The notes below the pieces were generated by a model. That model saw only the letters and a program-made list of their open reading frames with translations. It did no database searches and was not told where the DNA came from. From Entonaema liquescens (Eukaryota > Ascomycota > Sordariomycetes > Xylariales > Xylariaceae): DNA of 64,000 nt. Where the stretch lies: positions 2,925,501 to 2,989,500 of the forward strand of contig CADCSX010000005.1 in assembly GCA_902805475.1 (NCBI GenBank), read 5' to 3'. This document shows, in pieces, positions 22,186-33,251 of the stretch (the stretch's first letter is position 1; each line of letters starts with the position of its first letter). A program made the translations under genes and the position numbers.

Positions 22186-23486
22186 ATGGAGTATGAGTCG
22201 TATGGCAAGAGCAACATCGTGTCACTGGATGTATTTCTCGTATGCATACAATACCATTTGTCATCCCAGGGCGCGACTCAACTAATTGTTACCGTAGGGG
22301 CTCTATTGGACCGGGTTCGGTCTTTGTACCATAGCCTTCGCCGGCCGGGCTTACATTCGCATATCCTGCCATCGCCGACTACTGCTGGACGATTGGCTTA
22401 TGATAATATCTTTACTGTTACTCCTCGCTACAGCTATACTGGCTCAGCTATCTCTCCACTACGTATATACCGAGAAAGCCATACTTAGTGGCAAGGAGCA
22501 ACCCGGACCAGACATAGGGTCTATCATCGAACGCGTCCAGCGTAGCTTTGGAGTCTTCTTCATTCTCTGCTACATCGGCATATTCTTGATCAAGCTCGGG
22601 TTCCTGGTTTTCTTCTATCGCCTCGGGAATGATGTACTCAAGTTCCGGATCCTTTGGTGGACGTTCCTCGTGCTGACACTAGCTTGTTTCGGCGTGATAA
22701 TGGGCACCGGGGAATTCGACTGCCTTTTCGGCTCGTTTGAATACATCTTGTCAGTCTGCTCCCAAACATCGAACCAATTGAAGTCCAAAGCTATATTTAA
22801 GGCGTCCGTGGCTCTCGACGTCATCACAGATGCAATGAGTAAGATCCAGGCATATGAGACATTATTAAGGAACTTCGGAACTGACTAATATGCGCCAATA
22901 GTTATATTCTTTCCGGCATTTGTACTTTGGGGAACCCGAATATCCACCCGGAAGAAGATATTACTTTCTACAATATTCTGCCTTGTACTTCTCACAATCG
23001 CCGTTACCATAGTGAGGACTAGCGCTTATGGAGGCGCGGGTGAGACGGTTACAGATGTGATATGGGTTTGGTTCTGGATTACCACCGAATGGGTAGTCTG
23101 TAAGTGTTCCCAGCATCATTTATATGAGCCGTTAACCCCATCCCATATCCGCTAATACTTTCGAAGCATTTCTCGTCGCGTGCATGGTCTCCTTCCGGTC
23201 TCTGTTCGTCCAGAGAGAACGAATAGCTGAGTACGCTGCCAGAGAAAGAGCCCAACACCGAGCCAAGCCGACAGGACTCCACGGGAGAGTGAAACAGTTC
23301 CAAGATAGTGTCCTAGATACACTCAAGACTCTGGACGACTGGGATTCCCACGAGATGCGTTCCTTGCCTCTTCCAGAAACCGGAACATCCCGTATTGATC
23401 TCTTTGGAGATGAAACGTGGACAGGCACGACAAGAACTACAAGGTCTGCGGACGACGGCCCGGAATCTATCCGAACTCTCCACTAG
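22186..23486 (+). CDS. fungal rhodopsin-domain (Pth11-like) integral membrane protein
   Basis: Multi-spanning membrane protein of the fungal 'rhodopsin domain' family, of which Pth11-type receptors are the best known members; most have no assigned ligand. Exons: 22186-22239, 22298-22838, 22902-23099 and 23167-23486, with GT-AG borders and consistent phases, giving 370 aa. Family landmarks are the DDWLM motif after TM1, then successive hydrophobic helices (MIISLLLLLATAILAQLSL, FFILCYIGIFLIKLGFLVFF, WWTFLVLTLACFGVIM), the conserved ALDVITDAM, WGTRISTRKKI, and EWVVSFLVACMVSFRSLF. A hydrophilic cytosolic tail follows. There is no CFEM domain. The first exon was chosen because it joins in frame and gives a short N terminus typical of the family. 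The protein may be a sensor; its link to neighbouring metabolic genes is unproven. Confidence 0.82.
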
Positions 23487-24360
23487 GTGCCCCGTACATC
23501 TGGACGAAGCTATTCGAGTAGAGGTGTGCATGTGTAAGACTTTTTGAGAATATTATCATGGATGGCCGAAAATGCAAGTTTAAGGGGTTGAGTACATGAT
23601 GGGAACTATTATATTCTATAACGCAATGTTTATCTTGATCTTTTGAGTATGTACCTCTTATCTACAGCAATCTCAGGGGTAAAATAGGGTTAAGCCGGTG
23701 GTCTGGGTGATTATGAAGGGCCGTCATACTGGAAACCGTAGTCGTGCATTGGAATCCTCTTCCGTCGTATCGTTCAGCGTCAATCTATTCGTCTTATTGG
23801 GTCTATATGATTCACCTCGTATAGGTCATCAAGACTCTTGCTAATAGACAGATGGAGGTGTAAGTCACCGCAACCCGCTTCGAATACTTGAATATACAAT
23901 ATTGACATAATTATTAAAGAAACTACTTATAATCGTCGCGAAATTCACTTGATCATTGTATCGAAGCAATATTCAAGCATTCGGGATACGCCTTGAGAGA
24001 TGTTTAATATATTATGGATAGACTAAGTTGGCTAACGCTACCTATCGTACAGTAGCACCGCCATGTCTCATAGTAAGTGTTGGTATCAAATGCATGCGAC
24101 GAGCATGCGTAAAAAAAGTGATTAGGTATGAAGGGTATATAATAAGACAATCAATGGCCCCCCTTTTTACTTTCTGATCACCCCAATTCGATCTCGTTAA
24201 TTGAAAATTAAAATATTGTGTGGTAGTTTCACTTGTTTTCGTTCGTTCGCTTTTCATTATCGTTTATCGTTAAGCCCTGAGGACTTGTAGTCGATCGGAG
24301 TCCATGTGCGCCCTTGACGTAACGGAGTTACGAACCTCGGGCTGGGCAAATCCGATTGGT
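23487..24360. other. intergenic, no gene seen
   Basis: Convergent region between the rhodopsin-domain gene (+) and the PalI-like gene (-). No coding or repeat signal that I can support. Confidence 0.4.
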
Positions 24361-25136
24361 TTACCACCACCGCCTTCGACGTACCGGGGTGCCATAACCC
24401 TCGGGTACATCCTTGGTGCGAAGACGAGCATCCCGTCGTCTATGCATCCTAGCACTGCAGCATGTAAAGAAGACAACAACTGTAGCAAGCAAGCTGCAGA
24501 TGGCAGAGACGAGGATGGTCCAAGACGCGGCGCCCCACTCGGCGTGGCTACCGTCACCAGCCTTGTTGACCTCGGAGCGAATAATGCTGAACGATACGAA
24601 GTCGCAAACAAGCGCGACCGCGGTGACAATGAAGGTGAGAAGCGAGCATAGGGACGCGAGTAGGCTACCGACGACACCGGCACCGAGCGCTAGTAGGAAT
24701 GAGATGAAGGCTAATCCGGTCGCGATCGGGTGCAGGATCATGACACGCGTCAAACCCTTGGACGTGTCCGCTGCATAGTCCGAGAAATCCACGTTCCGCA
24801 CATGGTCCTGGACGACGCTGACTGGGTCGTAACCCACATGCGACCGGCTGCAAAAGTCTTGGCCGGAACTAGCACTCGTTAGCGACGGCAATACATTATA
24901 GGATTACAAGTTGAGTAGGAATCAACTTACGATGTAGCGTCCGTTACACAGTAACCAAACGTGCCAAAGGTCACGGCTGGCTGACGGCTTAGAGACGTAT
25001 CGCGATCATCGAGGTTGACTCTCAGCATCGAAATACGGTTCACTACGGGGGCTGAGATGTCGGTAATAATCAGCAGCACCGTAGCTGCGAATAGCAGGAA
25101 CGAACCAATGTGATGGAAGAAGCCTGTCTGCCTCAT
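24361..25136 (-). CDS. PalI/Rim9/SUR7-family four-helix membrane protein
   Basis: Tetraspan plasma-membrane protein of the SUR7/PalI family, whose members act in ambient-pH signalling (PalI/Rim9) or eisosome/cell-wall functions. Exons on the minus strand: 25136-24931 and 24868-24361, giving 237 aa. It shows TM1 at about 9-26 (HIGSFLLFAATVLLIITD), an outer loop with the family's GTFGYC and QDFCSRSHVGYDP cysteines, KGLTRVMILHPIATGLAFI, two further helices, TM4 (TILVSAICSLLATVVVFF) and a short basic tail (ARMHRRRDARLR). It lacks the long Pro/Gly-rich C terminus of Aspergillus PalI. The ATG at 25136 is the first real Met; the frame upstream has no ATG. Exact pathway assignment is uncertain. Confidence 0.85.
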
Positions 25137-26425
25137 TTTGACCAACTGCTGTGTTTACACGCTTATCCAAAAGTAGTAAGTTACGTGGATAACAGATGTT
25201 GGTTTGCTGATATATAGATACAAAAGGAAGAATGGTAACGGAGAACTGTGGCCAAATGGACAGATGCAAAATGAGAAGACGAAGGGCACGGAGCTGGAAT
25301 GACCTCGAGTTATATGCAAAAGTTATTGGGCGAGTAGTCGGGGTTGTGCTATATTCAAGAAATACCCTGGCATCGTTCACACATCCAATTTTCCTCAATA
25401 GGCAATCAATGATGTTTAAGCCAGGCATGAGTCGTGGCGATCCGATGCTGGTTACACCTATGGGAACTGGCTTTCATTGAAACCTATCGTCACGACGTCA
25501 TACGGGAAACTGGTGATCCCCGTAATCAATCGGAATCAGCAACGGGTAATCGGCAAAATGTACAAATAGAGAGTAAGGTCCTGTTTGGGCTGTGCCCTCT
25601 CACGAGACGTGACCTATGAGCACAGCCATATGTGCAGAGCTGGAAACGATGCCATCTAAGCTGTGACGTCGTGGCTTTGTTGGTCGCAAGGTAGGGCCTA
25701 GTTCACAAAAAAGCCGGGGAAGGTATTCGAATGTAGGATCCTTAGTGGGGAATAGCCAGGGTTCTGGACTGTCTGACCTGTGCCTTGTTTTGGCTTAAAT
25801 GATGACTGCAGCCTGCAGCCAAGATGTACCAACGGCCCCGGCCGAGTCAAAGCCAACGACACGTCATCAATGTCGTTGTCGGTTGATATACCTAAGATAC
25901 GCGTATACTGGATAATTCTAGCAGCTTCAACTCGGAGTAAAAATTCCATAGTGAGGTTGCGAGTCCTTTCAACACTGATTAGGACAACATAGATGTACCA
26001 CATCGCATGGTAACAGATTCGTAAGGACTAATCACTACTGAGACACTAAAACGTGGCATCGGATTTATTGGCAACCACTAGGCGCGCGCGATATTCGAAG
26101 CCATTGTTCAGAGTGTAGAAATTCAAAGCACGCCTAAAGCTATCGTCTAGCTTTTTGTGTGGCGTATAACGGAATAAGCAAGCAAGGGCTTAAGGGCTTT
26201 TCGGACTGCGAAAAGCCTTTAGCGATAACTCCGTAGTTTCCAAGTTTAATCCGGTCATACCATGGTGATCTATTCGGTCCGGACGCCTAGGATAAAACCC
26301 TTTAGCCCCGATAGCTTGATAGATGCAATCTTTTGCAACTATAGAAATTTGGATTTTTCCGGGAGCGGTAGATGACCTAATTGGTTGATCGGAGTAAAAA
26401 GCATATGCTTCCTACAAGTTGTGGC
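25137..26425. other. intergenic, no gene seen
   Basis: Promoter of the PalI-like gene and downstream region of the conserved unknown gene. No supported ORF. An imperfect hairpin (arms 26192-26203 and 26209-26220, AAGGGCTTTTCG versus its complement with one mismatch, 5-nt loop) is the only visible structure. Confidence 0.4.
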
Positions 26426-27432
26426 TCAGTCAACTTTATCTTCGCTGGCGGGTGATACCTCTTGGTCCGAGGAACCTTCATCAGGTGATTCGCTGAGCGA
26501 CGACTCAGCATTTGTTCCAAGACTAGAACGATCTGATAAGTTATCCGATCTTCTAAATGGGTCGTGAGCGTTAGATAACGGATCACGAGCATCCTGTTTG
26601 GCAAATGTAGCTAAACTTTTCATGACGTCCGGTATTCCCTTTGCATTCCATCGTGCTCGAATACGATCCACGTAATAGACTTCTCTCGGTGATAGACGCT
26701 TTTTCCCCAGAAGAACAGTTGCTGCACCTTCGACGCCCTCATCTGCAAAGCTAACGGAATCGCGCGATAGTTGATTAGCAGTGTGCCAGTCTCGCAACGC
26801 CGGAGCCATAGGACTTGGGGGTATAGATTTGTACAAGGCAGCTGACACGAAGGTATCTCTGGAGTTATGCGACGGCCATGGCCCGTGAAGAGGGTTCCTC
26901 CTAATTGCCTCTTTATGGTTGTACGTCCTATTCGCAGCGAACATATGTAGGGTAAATGTTTTATAAGAAACGCCGAGATCGGATAAAGCTGGCGTCTCTT
27001 TAGTTATCAACTTGGAGGGGGAATGAGGGTTGACAGGCGTAGTAATAGCTCCTTGCATGTCATATTCGGCGCCCCATGAAGAAGAAGAACCGGCTCCCGG
27101 ATCTTGGTTGATAATGACACGGGTGAAGGGGGAATCGTTAACGAGGGCAGTAGCAGTGCCTGGTTTGGTGGTGACTAAAACAAATGAGGAGTTGTCCTAA
27201 TAAAATTCACTATAGTTAGAAGGCATACAGCTCTGGGGAGAGCGGGAGGTAGAGCGCATACTTCAAGCTTCTTGAACGTTTCCACCGTCTCATGTGTGAT
27301 TTTCTGGACAGCGCGCAGAACAGCGCGACGCTCAGAGAAGCCGACAGGAGCCGGAACACATTTTAGGTAAATTGTCCGGGAGCTCAATGATATCTGGAGT
27401 AGATCCGCAAATGCTGAGGCTTTGTAAGACAT
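26426..27432 (-). CDS. conserved fungal protein of unknown function (313 aa)
   Basis: Exons on the minus strand: 27432-27262 and 27196-26426. The N-terminal 90 residues have the beta-alpha-beta pattern of an RRM-like fold: TIYLKCVPAPVGFSERRAVL, a helix, then SSFVLVTTKPGTATALVNDS and a following strand (RVIINQDP). This layout looks familiar from uncharacterised fungal proteins, but I cannot name a function. The C-terminal half is Ser/Asp/Glu-rich and probably disordered (SESPDEGSSDQEVSPASEDK). No signal peptide or membrane helix. The GTATGC donor and TTATTAG acceptor keep the frame and restore the SSFVLV strand. It is likely a core gene between accessory loci rather than a pathway enzyme. Confidence 0.75.
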
Positions 27433-28402
27433 ATTGGCATACTAGCGATTCTACAGTGTAGAGTTCCTAGTAGGTATTTAACAAGAGCGCGCCGACGATT
27501 CGACTTTGGTGGATTGGAGATTAAGGTCAATCATTATCGATAAGCTTTCCCTTGACAAGTGCTTGCCAGCTGTTATGGGTTATGATTACAATCAGAGATA
27601 GCGCTATATCTAGGTACCTTAGGTACCTAATTAGTCAGCCTGCGTTACATAGTACTTTCCAACTCAAAGAACCCTGTCCGATTTTCGTCGTTACTTCTAG
27701 TGGTTTTCGATACCGGTCCGGCCGAAGTGCACCGGAAACTCTAATGTTTCCGACCGGTTTAATGCGGGGCAAGCCCTCGGGAACACCGGTATATTCGGAT
27801 CACCTTTTTCGTGTCCTCCATCTAAACTATTAAGCCCTTAGACTCGCGAAACACCTGACTTGGTCTATCCTACCATGCAGTTGTGTTCGCCTTCTGAAGG
27901 CCTGTAATCACCGGGCTGCCTTGAATCTGGCTGTCTGCCTCAGCTATCCTGCTATGTAAATTTGTTTGAATATGTGTGGCTGGTGAAATCAGGGGCTCGA
28001 TATATACCCCACGCCTGTGCCTCTTGGATAATTGACCTTATGAGCCAAAGCTGAGCTGGCAAATCCAGGAGCTTTATGCTTTGTTTCTGTAAGGGGTCGC
28101 ACAAATTTCATTTATGTTTATCTCAAGGGATGAGCCATCCCGGATGGCTTATGCGCCTGACTAGATCGGACTCCCTTACAATTATTACCATCACTTTTCT
28201 CATAACCAGTTCACATTGAATAATTTTATGATAAAATATTAGGTTCGTTTCACAGGATGAAATTGTTGTATTCTTTGAAAATGAGCTAATCCCATTCTAT
28301 TGATAGGTATTAAATCATCGTTACCTGACCATTAGGTAGTTTATGTGCCATATCTTCGGTAACCATCTCTACCCCTTTGCTTGACGTCGAAAAGTCTACA
28401 CA
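27433..28402. other. intergenic, no gene seen
   Basis: No supported gene. The motif TAGGTACCTTAGGTACCTAA occurs at 27611-27630 and a short perfect dyad AGCCATCC/GGATGGCT near 28130-28150. Otherwise featureless. Confidence 0.4.
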
Positions 28403-30045
28403 TCATTCACGATTGTCTCTAGGAATGATCTCTACGTGAAGTAGATCCCTGGGCGTTGGCATAGATGATGTCATGGGGAAATTCTTCCGCAGCTCCGCCC
28501 ATTTCTCATCTTTCGTTAAGGGCTTCAGATTGAAGCGGAGCAACATGAGGGCCGCAAACGACATGACCTCCGTGCTAACGAAGTGGCGGCCTGGGCACAA
28601 CACTGCCCCGCCACCAAAAGAGCGAAACGCTGCGGGGTTTGGGCGTCTTCCGTCAGATCCCCGTAGAAACCGGCGATGATCAAAGTTGTTCACTGTTGGA
28701 CCCCATATTGATGCGTCACTATGCTGGACAGGCATGACGGCCATGACAGTTGCGCCCTTCTTCAGCAAATGTTTGCTGTCAAGTATGACATCTTCCATCA
28801 CTACACGGGCACTGATACCGATGTGCACATAGCGCAAAGTCTCCTGCCATGTAGAGAATAGAATGGGACATGAAGACTTAACCTTGGCCAAATCAATAGT
28901 GCGAACTCCAAGTTCGTTGACTTGCATAAGCCGCTCTACCTCTTCACGGCATTCCCTAAGAATCACTGGACTAGAGAAAATGTGGTAGACCATCCAGAAC
29001 GCGCTTGCTACGGTGTTAGTTAAGGACGCCACCAGCTGGCCAATCTCGGTGGCTGCTACGTCTCTTCCTCGTAATCCATGGCTTGTATTATGCTTGTAAC
29101 GGCACTGGACTAAAGCGAGCCTTGAAGGTGACTGTTTTCGGAAAAGTACTTTTCGAAGGCAGGGATAATAAGTTGTTCCCGCGCGTGAAGGCTCTTACGC
29201 GCTAGGACAGTTGGCCAAGCTTTGAGCATGTGAACCATAATACCAGGCTCAAAGTCACTAGTGGAGGTTGGTTTAGTGAACTTACTAACACGGGTGTAAC
29301 TAAAATGGTTGAACGTACTACCATGCTTTCTCAAGTACAGGGTCACGAAACGGATTCTTCGGCCCGTATATGGACTCCGTCGTGGCCATGAATAACTCTC
29401 TACGGACCCAAGAAAATAGTTCGACTGTCGTTGTGCTGTTTCCGCTGAGCTTTGATAGCGAATCTCCTATGTGCCGGATTGATGCGCCGTTGATGGCATC
29501 AAGTCCGGGACCAGGGGATAGAGCTGGGTGTGTAGATGGTACAAAGGTCGACAAGTATGAATCGTCCTCGAACATCTTGTTTGAGCCTATGATAGCATTT
29601 CCATCTGGGCCAACGCCCATTACCGTTGCTGCCGCCTGTGCCTCGATTGGCGCAAAGGCAATAGTCTTGATCTGGCGTTGAACCAACTGGATAAGGGATA
29701 AGGAGTTGACTACGTAGATGCGCTGTCCCGGCATACGTAGGGTATAGATAGGAAGGCCATGCTTATCCCTGGCTCAGAGAAATGTCTGTCAGTTTCAACG
29801 CGGGCAAAAGTATGGCCAGGATATGAATCTCAAATACCGTTAGAGAGTAAATCAGAGCGTACTAACCTTTGCTTCACGAAGAACATTTGCATACCCGTAA
29901 TGATACCAAGCAATGGGCTAATGAATGGTATCGAAGTCTCTATTACAGGCGGCTCCCTCGGGTCTTGGGTGAAACGAAGCAAGGCTAAGAGAAATGCATA
30001 TGCAGCACCAAGACAGCATCCAAGCAACGCAAGTAATGAAGACAT
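28403..30045 (-). CDS. cytochrome P450, CYP7/8-like, with an apparent 1-nt frameshift
   Basis: ER-anchored haem monooxygenase related to the P450 at 15.4-17.2 kb. Exons on the minus strand: 30045-29867, 29768-29322 and 29257-28403. Landmarks are the N-terminal anchor (LLALLGCCLGAAYAFLLALL), the hinge DPREPPVIETSIPFISPLLG, YTLRMPGQRIYVVNSLSL, the I-helix region QLVASLTNTVASAFW, ExxR (ETLR, about 348-351) and the haem loop FRSFGGGAVLCPGR with Cys at about 430. Near 29111-29115 the frame breaks: HLQGSL runs into TAG, and the obvious continuation (LVQCRYKHNTSHGLRGRDVA) is one frame away, as if one T were lost from the CTTTAG run. No splice of plausible length repairs it. With the base restored the protein is 493 aa. 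It may be a young pseudogene or reflect a homopolymer error. Confidence 0.85.
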
Positions 30046-30984
30046 CGCGCTGTAGAAATTTCGACTATCTAGTATTAGCAAGAATGTAGACAAAGGATGT
30101 GTATACTTGAAGATATATCAGTGTTTCTTTGTTGTTGTCGAGTACTAGGTAAGATTGGAGAATTCTAAACTGCGAGCTGAGTTTAAAGTTTTCGAAGTTT
30201 TCAATGCATTACTCCCTCGCTTCAGATTAGTGGTGCGGTAGTACAGGACTAAGAAACATATTACGTATGGGTTAACGAGAAGTGCCATGTCCATCCCTAG
30301 TTTCGGTAGGACTATTAAACCCTGAGGAATTAGAGTCAAATGTATCGCCAGTCCGTCCAAAAATATCGATTTTCTGGAAGGTCATATTCCTTTTCTTCCA
30401 GAGAGCTATACGCCATGTGTTAATACATGCTGCGTACCTATCACACCTGTCTCTAGCTATCTGGCTCTTAGAATAAGGCTCTGGACGCTGTGTGAAAAGA
30501 CTGCGGGTTTATAGGTACCTGGGTAGTTAGACATTCCATATCCGCTATATCTAAGCAAAAGACAAGTATGCAAACGATTGTCTAGGTCGATCTAATAGGC
30601 TTTCTCTACGTTTTGATAAAAAGAGTATAATGAACTATCTATCTATATTATTGAGTACCTAACCAGACTTAATGTCATTTCTGTTTTTTTTTGGTTTTTT
30701 TTTTTTTTCAAATTCCAAAGTCTTTAATGCATTCAATCATAGGCTCTCGGGAACCAGTAATAAGCAAGAGTACCTAGGTAATATCTTTTGACTATCATAA
30801 ATTCTATTTGCCAAAAGTGTTATGAACTCCCAAGGTATAACTGTGCTATTAGTGCTGTTGGTAACACCATTCCTTGTGCTATGCTTGCCGCCTTTCACAT
30901 ATTCAAGGACATCACTCTCCTCCAGCATGTTTTCAATGACTTCAAGGCCCTTAGTTCACCAGCACTTACGAAAGAAAGACCCGA
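30046..30984. other. intergenic, no gene seen
   Basis: Upstream of the second P450. T-runs near 30685-30708 and a GTACCTAGGTAAT motif at about 30771-30783. No supported ORF apart from the P450 relic that starts just downstream. Confidence 0.4.
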
Positions 30985-31311
30985 ATAAGCTCCTCGAAGA
31001 GGCCCTACTCTCCTCCGTTTACGCCAAGACCCTTCGCCTCTATGTTAAGATCTACTTTATGGTCAGTTCGCCCCACATTGGCGTTCATCCGACCAGGTGG
31101 AAACTTCCTAAGGCTGCATACATTCCGGAACCCGTGTGAGGGCCAAAACCATGTTACAATGTTTTGGACCGATCGTTTTATAATTGACCCAGAAGAACCC
31201 CAGAGTGGACTTGTGGTACCCCATGTACGCAAGTCACCCGACTGGGTAGAGTCAAAAAGAGAGGGCAACGAGAAGCCACAAATGAGCAATAAGCCTTTTT
31301 TTGTCAATGCA
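30985..31311 (+). pseudogene. cytochrome P450 relic (K-helix to meander region)
   Basis: Two short stretches in different frames read as P450 sequence. The first (30985-31137) contains LLSSVYAKTLRLYVKIYF and HPTRWKLPKAAYIP, matching the K-helix and following strand of fungal P450s (typical form SVYAETLRLYVK). The Glu of ExxR is Lys here, a G-to-A change that would abolish folding of a normal P450. The second (about 31140-31311) contains MFWTDRFIIDPEEPQSG, the meander/PERF-type region. Between them the frame shifts and residues are missing. The haem-binding Cys loop and the N-terminal half are absent. So this is a broken remnant of a third P450, on the strand opposite to the neighbouring P450. 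Confidence 0.55.
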
Positions 31312-31767
31312 CGGCGCGAGGAGATCTTCGTTTTCCTGTAGAGATAAGAATCAGGCCTGCATTAGATGATTAGAAAGACAGACCTAACATAGGCATTTTC
31401 TAGGTGGTTACTCTACCTGCCACGCCCGCTTCCTTACTAAGAGCGTGACACTTTTTTTTTCTGTGATCTGCTATATTAGTAGGTACTACAATATTGCGAT
31501 GCTTTCTGCAAAGTTGGGATGACTTTGTGGAAGTTTGGCCTCGGCGTTAGAGGATTAAATCATACTTTTATATTCTAAATAAGAAAGAGGAGTCCGTAAG
31601 GCCATTCTAGAAAAGTAGGAAGCTTTCATTTATGTTTTGCCGTCAAGGCCATAATCAGGATTGCTGTATTTGTAAGAAGCGTATACTTATTTCATCTGAT
31701 ATCATATAAGGCACTAGTTCCCCCGCTCATACCTATATAGCTGATCGGTTTGATAAGAATCCATCAA
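31312..31767. other. intergenic, no gene seen
   Basis: Between the P450 relic and the solo LTR. I see no haem-loop remnant continuing the relic and no other feature. Confidence 0.35.
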
Positions 31768-31772
31768 GTATC

Positions 31773-31977
31773 TGTCAGGGGTCTAAGGATAGCTAGTCAG
31801 AATTAGGGATAGATCTACAGTACATATCATATATAAGGGGCGCTCCGCGCCCTCGCTACTAGTTAGGAGGTTAAGCGTTAATAGATCACCATTACTATCT
31901 GCTACCACACAGCAGCCACGCTGCTGCTTCCTGTATTCACTCTACGTATGACCTCACTCACGGGCTCATCTCTGACA
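31773..31977. mobile_element. solo LTR with 5-bp target duplication GTATC
   Basis: A 205-bp sequence starting TGTCAGGG and ending CTCTGACA, i.e. TG...CA with short inverted ends. Flanked by exact 5-bp repeats GTATC at 31768-31772 and 31978-31982, as left by LTR-retroelement integration. A TATATAAGGGGCG promoter-like sequence lies inside. No internal coding region remains, so the element was lost by LTR-LTR recombination. It is related to the LTR-like sequence at 13049-13238 and, unlike the 35-47 kb island, is not AT-saturated. Confidence 0.85.
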
Positions 31978-31982
31978 GTATC

Positions 31983-33251
31983 ACAGCGCTTGAGGCCTTG
32001 ATTTTCACTTTGATCACTTTAGGGAGTACCTTTGAAAGTTCAAGAAGACTAGGTAGTTACGGCCATGTACTAGATAGGTATCTTAACCCTTAGTAGTTGA
32101 GTTGTCCAAGCAAGTTATCTCTCTAGCCCGTTTTCGGTTAAGGGGTCCTAAGTACGCACTAATACCTCTCTAGCTGTCTCTATTCTCGTCGTATTTACAT
32201 TGATACCTGTAAGGTACCTAGGTAAGACACTGAAGGATACCGGTAGAAATATATTAAGCGGCTGTCATACCAGTAGAAGGTAACGCATAAAGCCAACAAC
32301 CCCACTTATTATTGCCGGTCTTCTCGCCCAATACCGCTTCCAGACAGGTGCCTAAGGCGCATTCAAGTCCTTACTATTAATAGATTCGGATTAGAGAAAC
32401 ATACAGCAGAGGATAGCAAGTTCGCTAAGACAGACTAAAACATGACACGACTTTAGTATGCCTGAATCCGTTTTGGGGGATATCTATTCCAAGGAAGCGC
32501 CTACGACACCTATCTAATTAGTAGATAGACATAGATAAGGCCGATTGTTGCATGTTTGAGTTCGGCAGTGGTGGTGACGCTAGGTTTAATATATCGGTCG
32601 TCTGGTGTTGCCTTTCAAAGGACATAGACGCAGGCCAGGCCGCCGATAAGGCTAGGTAAACCCGGGAATCCTAAATAAGAGGTACCTAGGCTTAGGTAGG
32701 TAGGTAGTTTGGCTTAAACTGTAGTTATGTACCTAATTAAGTAGATGCAATCATTCAACTTCGCCCGGATTGTTGAGATTGCTATCTGGGGTTTACATTT
32801 AGCGTCAGACTCTATCAAGTATGGGTACAATTCGTGCTGGTTTCCTACCCATGGCAACGGCTTGAATAGGTGGCACAAAAATAAAGCAGGCCACGGACGA
32901 TGTTGTGGCACTCAGTAGCCATTGACTAAGGTGTGTCATCCGTCAACATTCAGACCTTATTGGAGAAGTACTACTATTTACAGGCTTAAGAAGTTATAAG
33001 TGACCACATAGACCCATTTCCGAAAGGTTTGTGCTCCCTAGCTCACGTCGTTTGCCTTGTCTTAACCGTCCAGAAATGTGCCTTTATCAGCTATTACGCG
33101 CCCCATAAAGACTGAACTTATACGGCTTCAGATTCTTATTACCGTGCGACTATTAGGCACCTGTTCAAAAAATTGAAATAATTTGATAAATAAACTCGCA
33201 TTTTGCCAAAATTTAAACACTACTATCGACAATACAGTCTATATACCCGAT
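31983..33251. other. intergenic, no gene seen
   Basis: No supported gene. The GGTACCTAGG-type motif occurs at about 32213-32225 and 32681-32706. The last stretch is the promoter of the second rhodopsin-domain gene. Confidence 0.4.

Noticed and set aside
26192..26220. Hairpin as an intrinsic terminator or small RNA gene
   Set aside because: Imperfect 12-bp arms in intergenic fungal DNA with no supporting context; bacterial-type terminators do not apply here.
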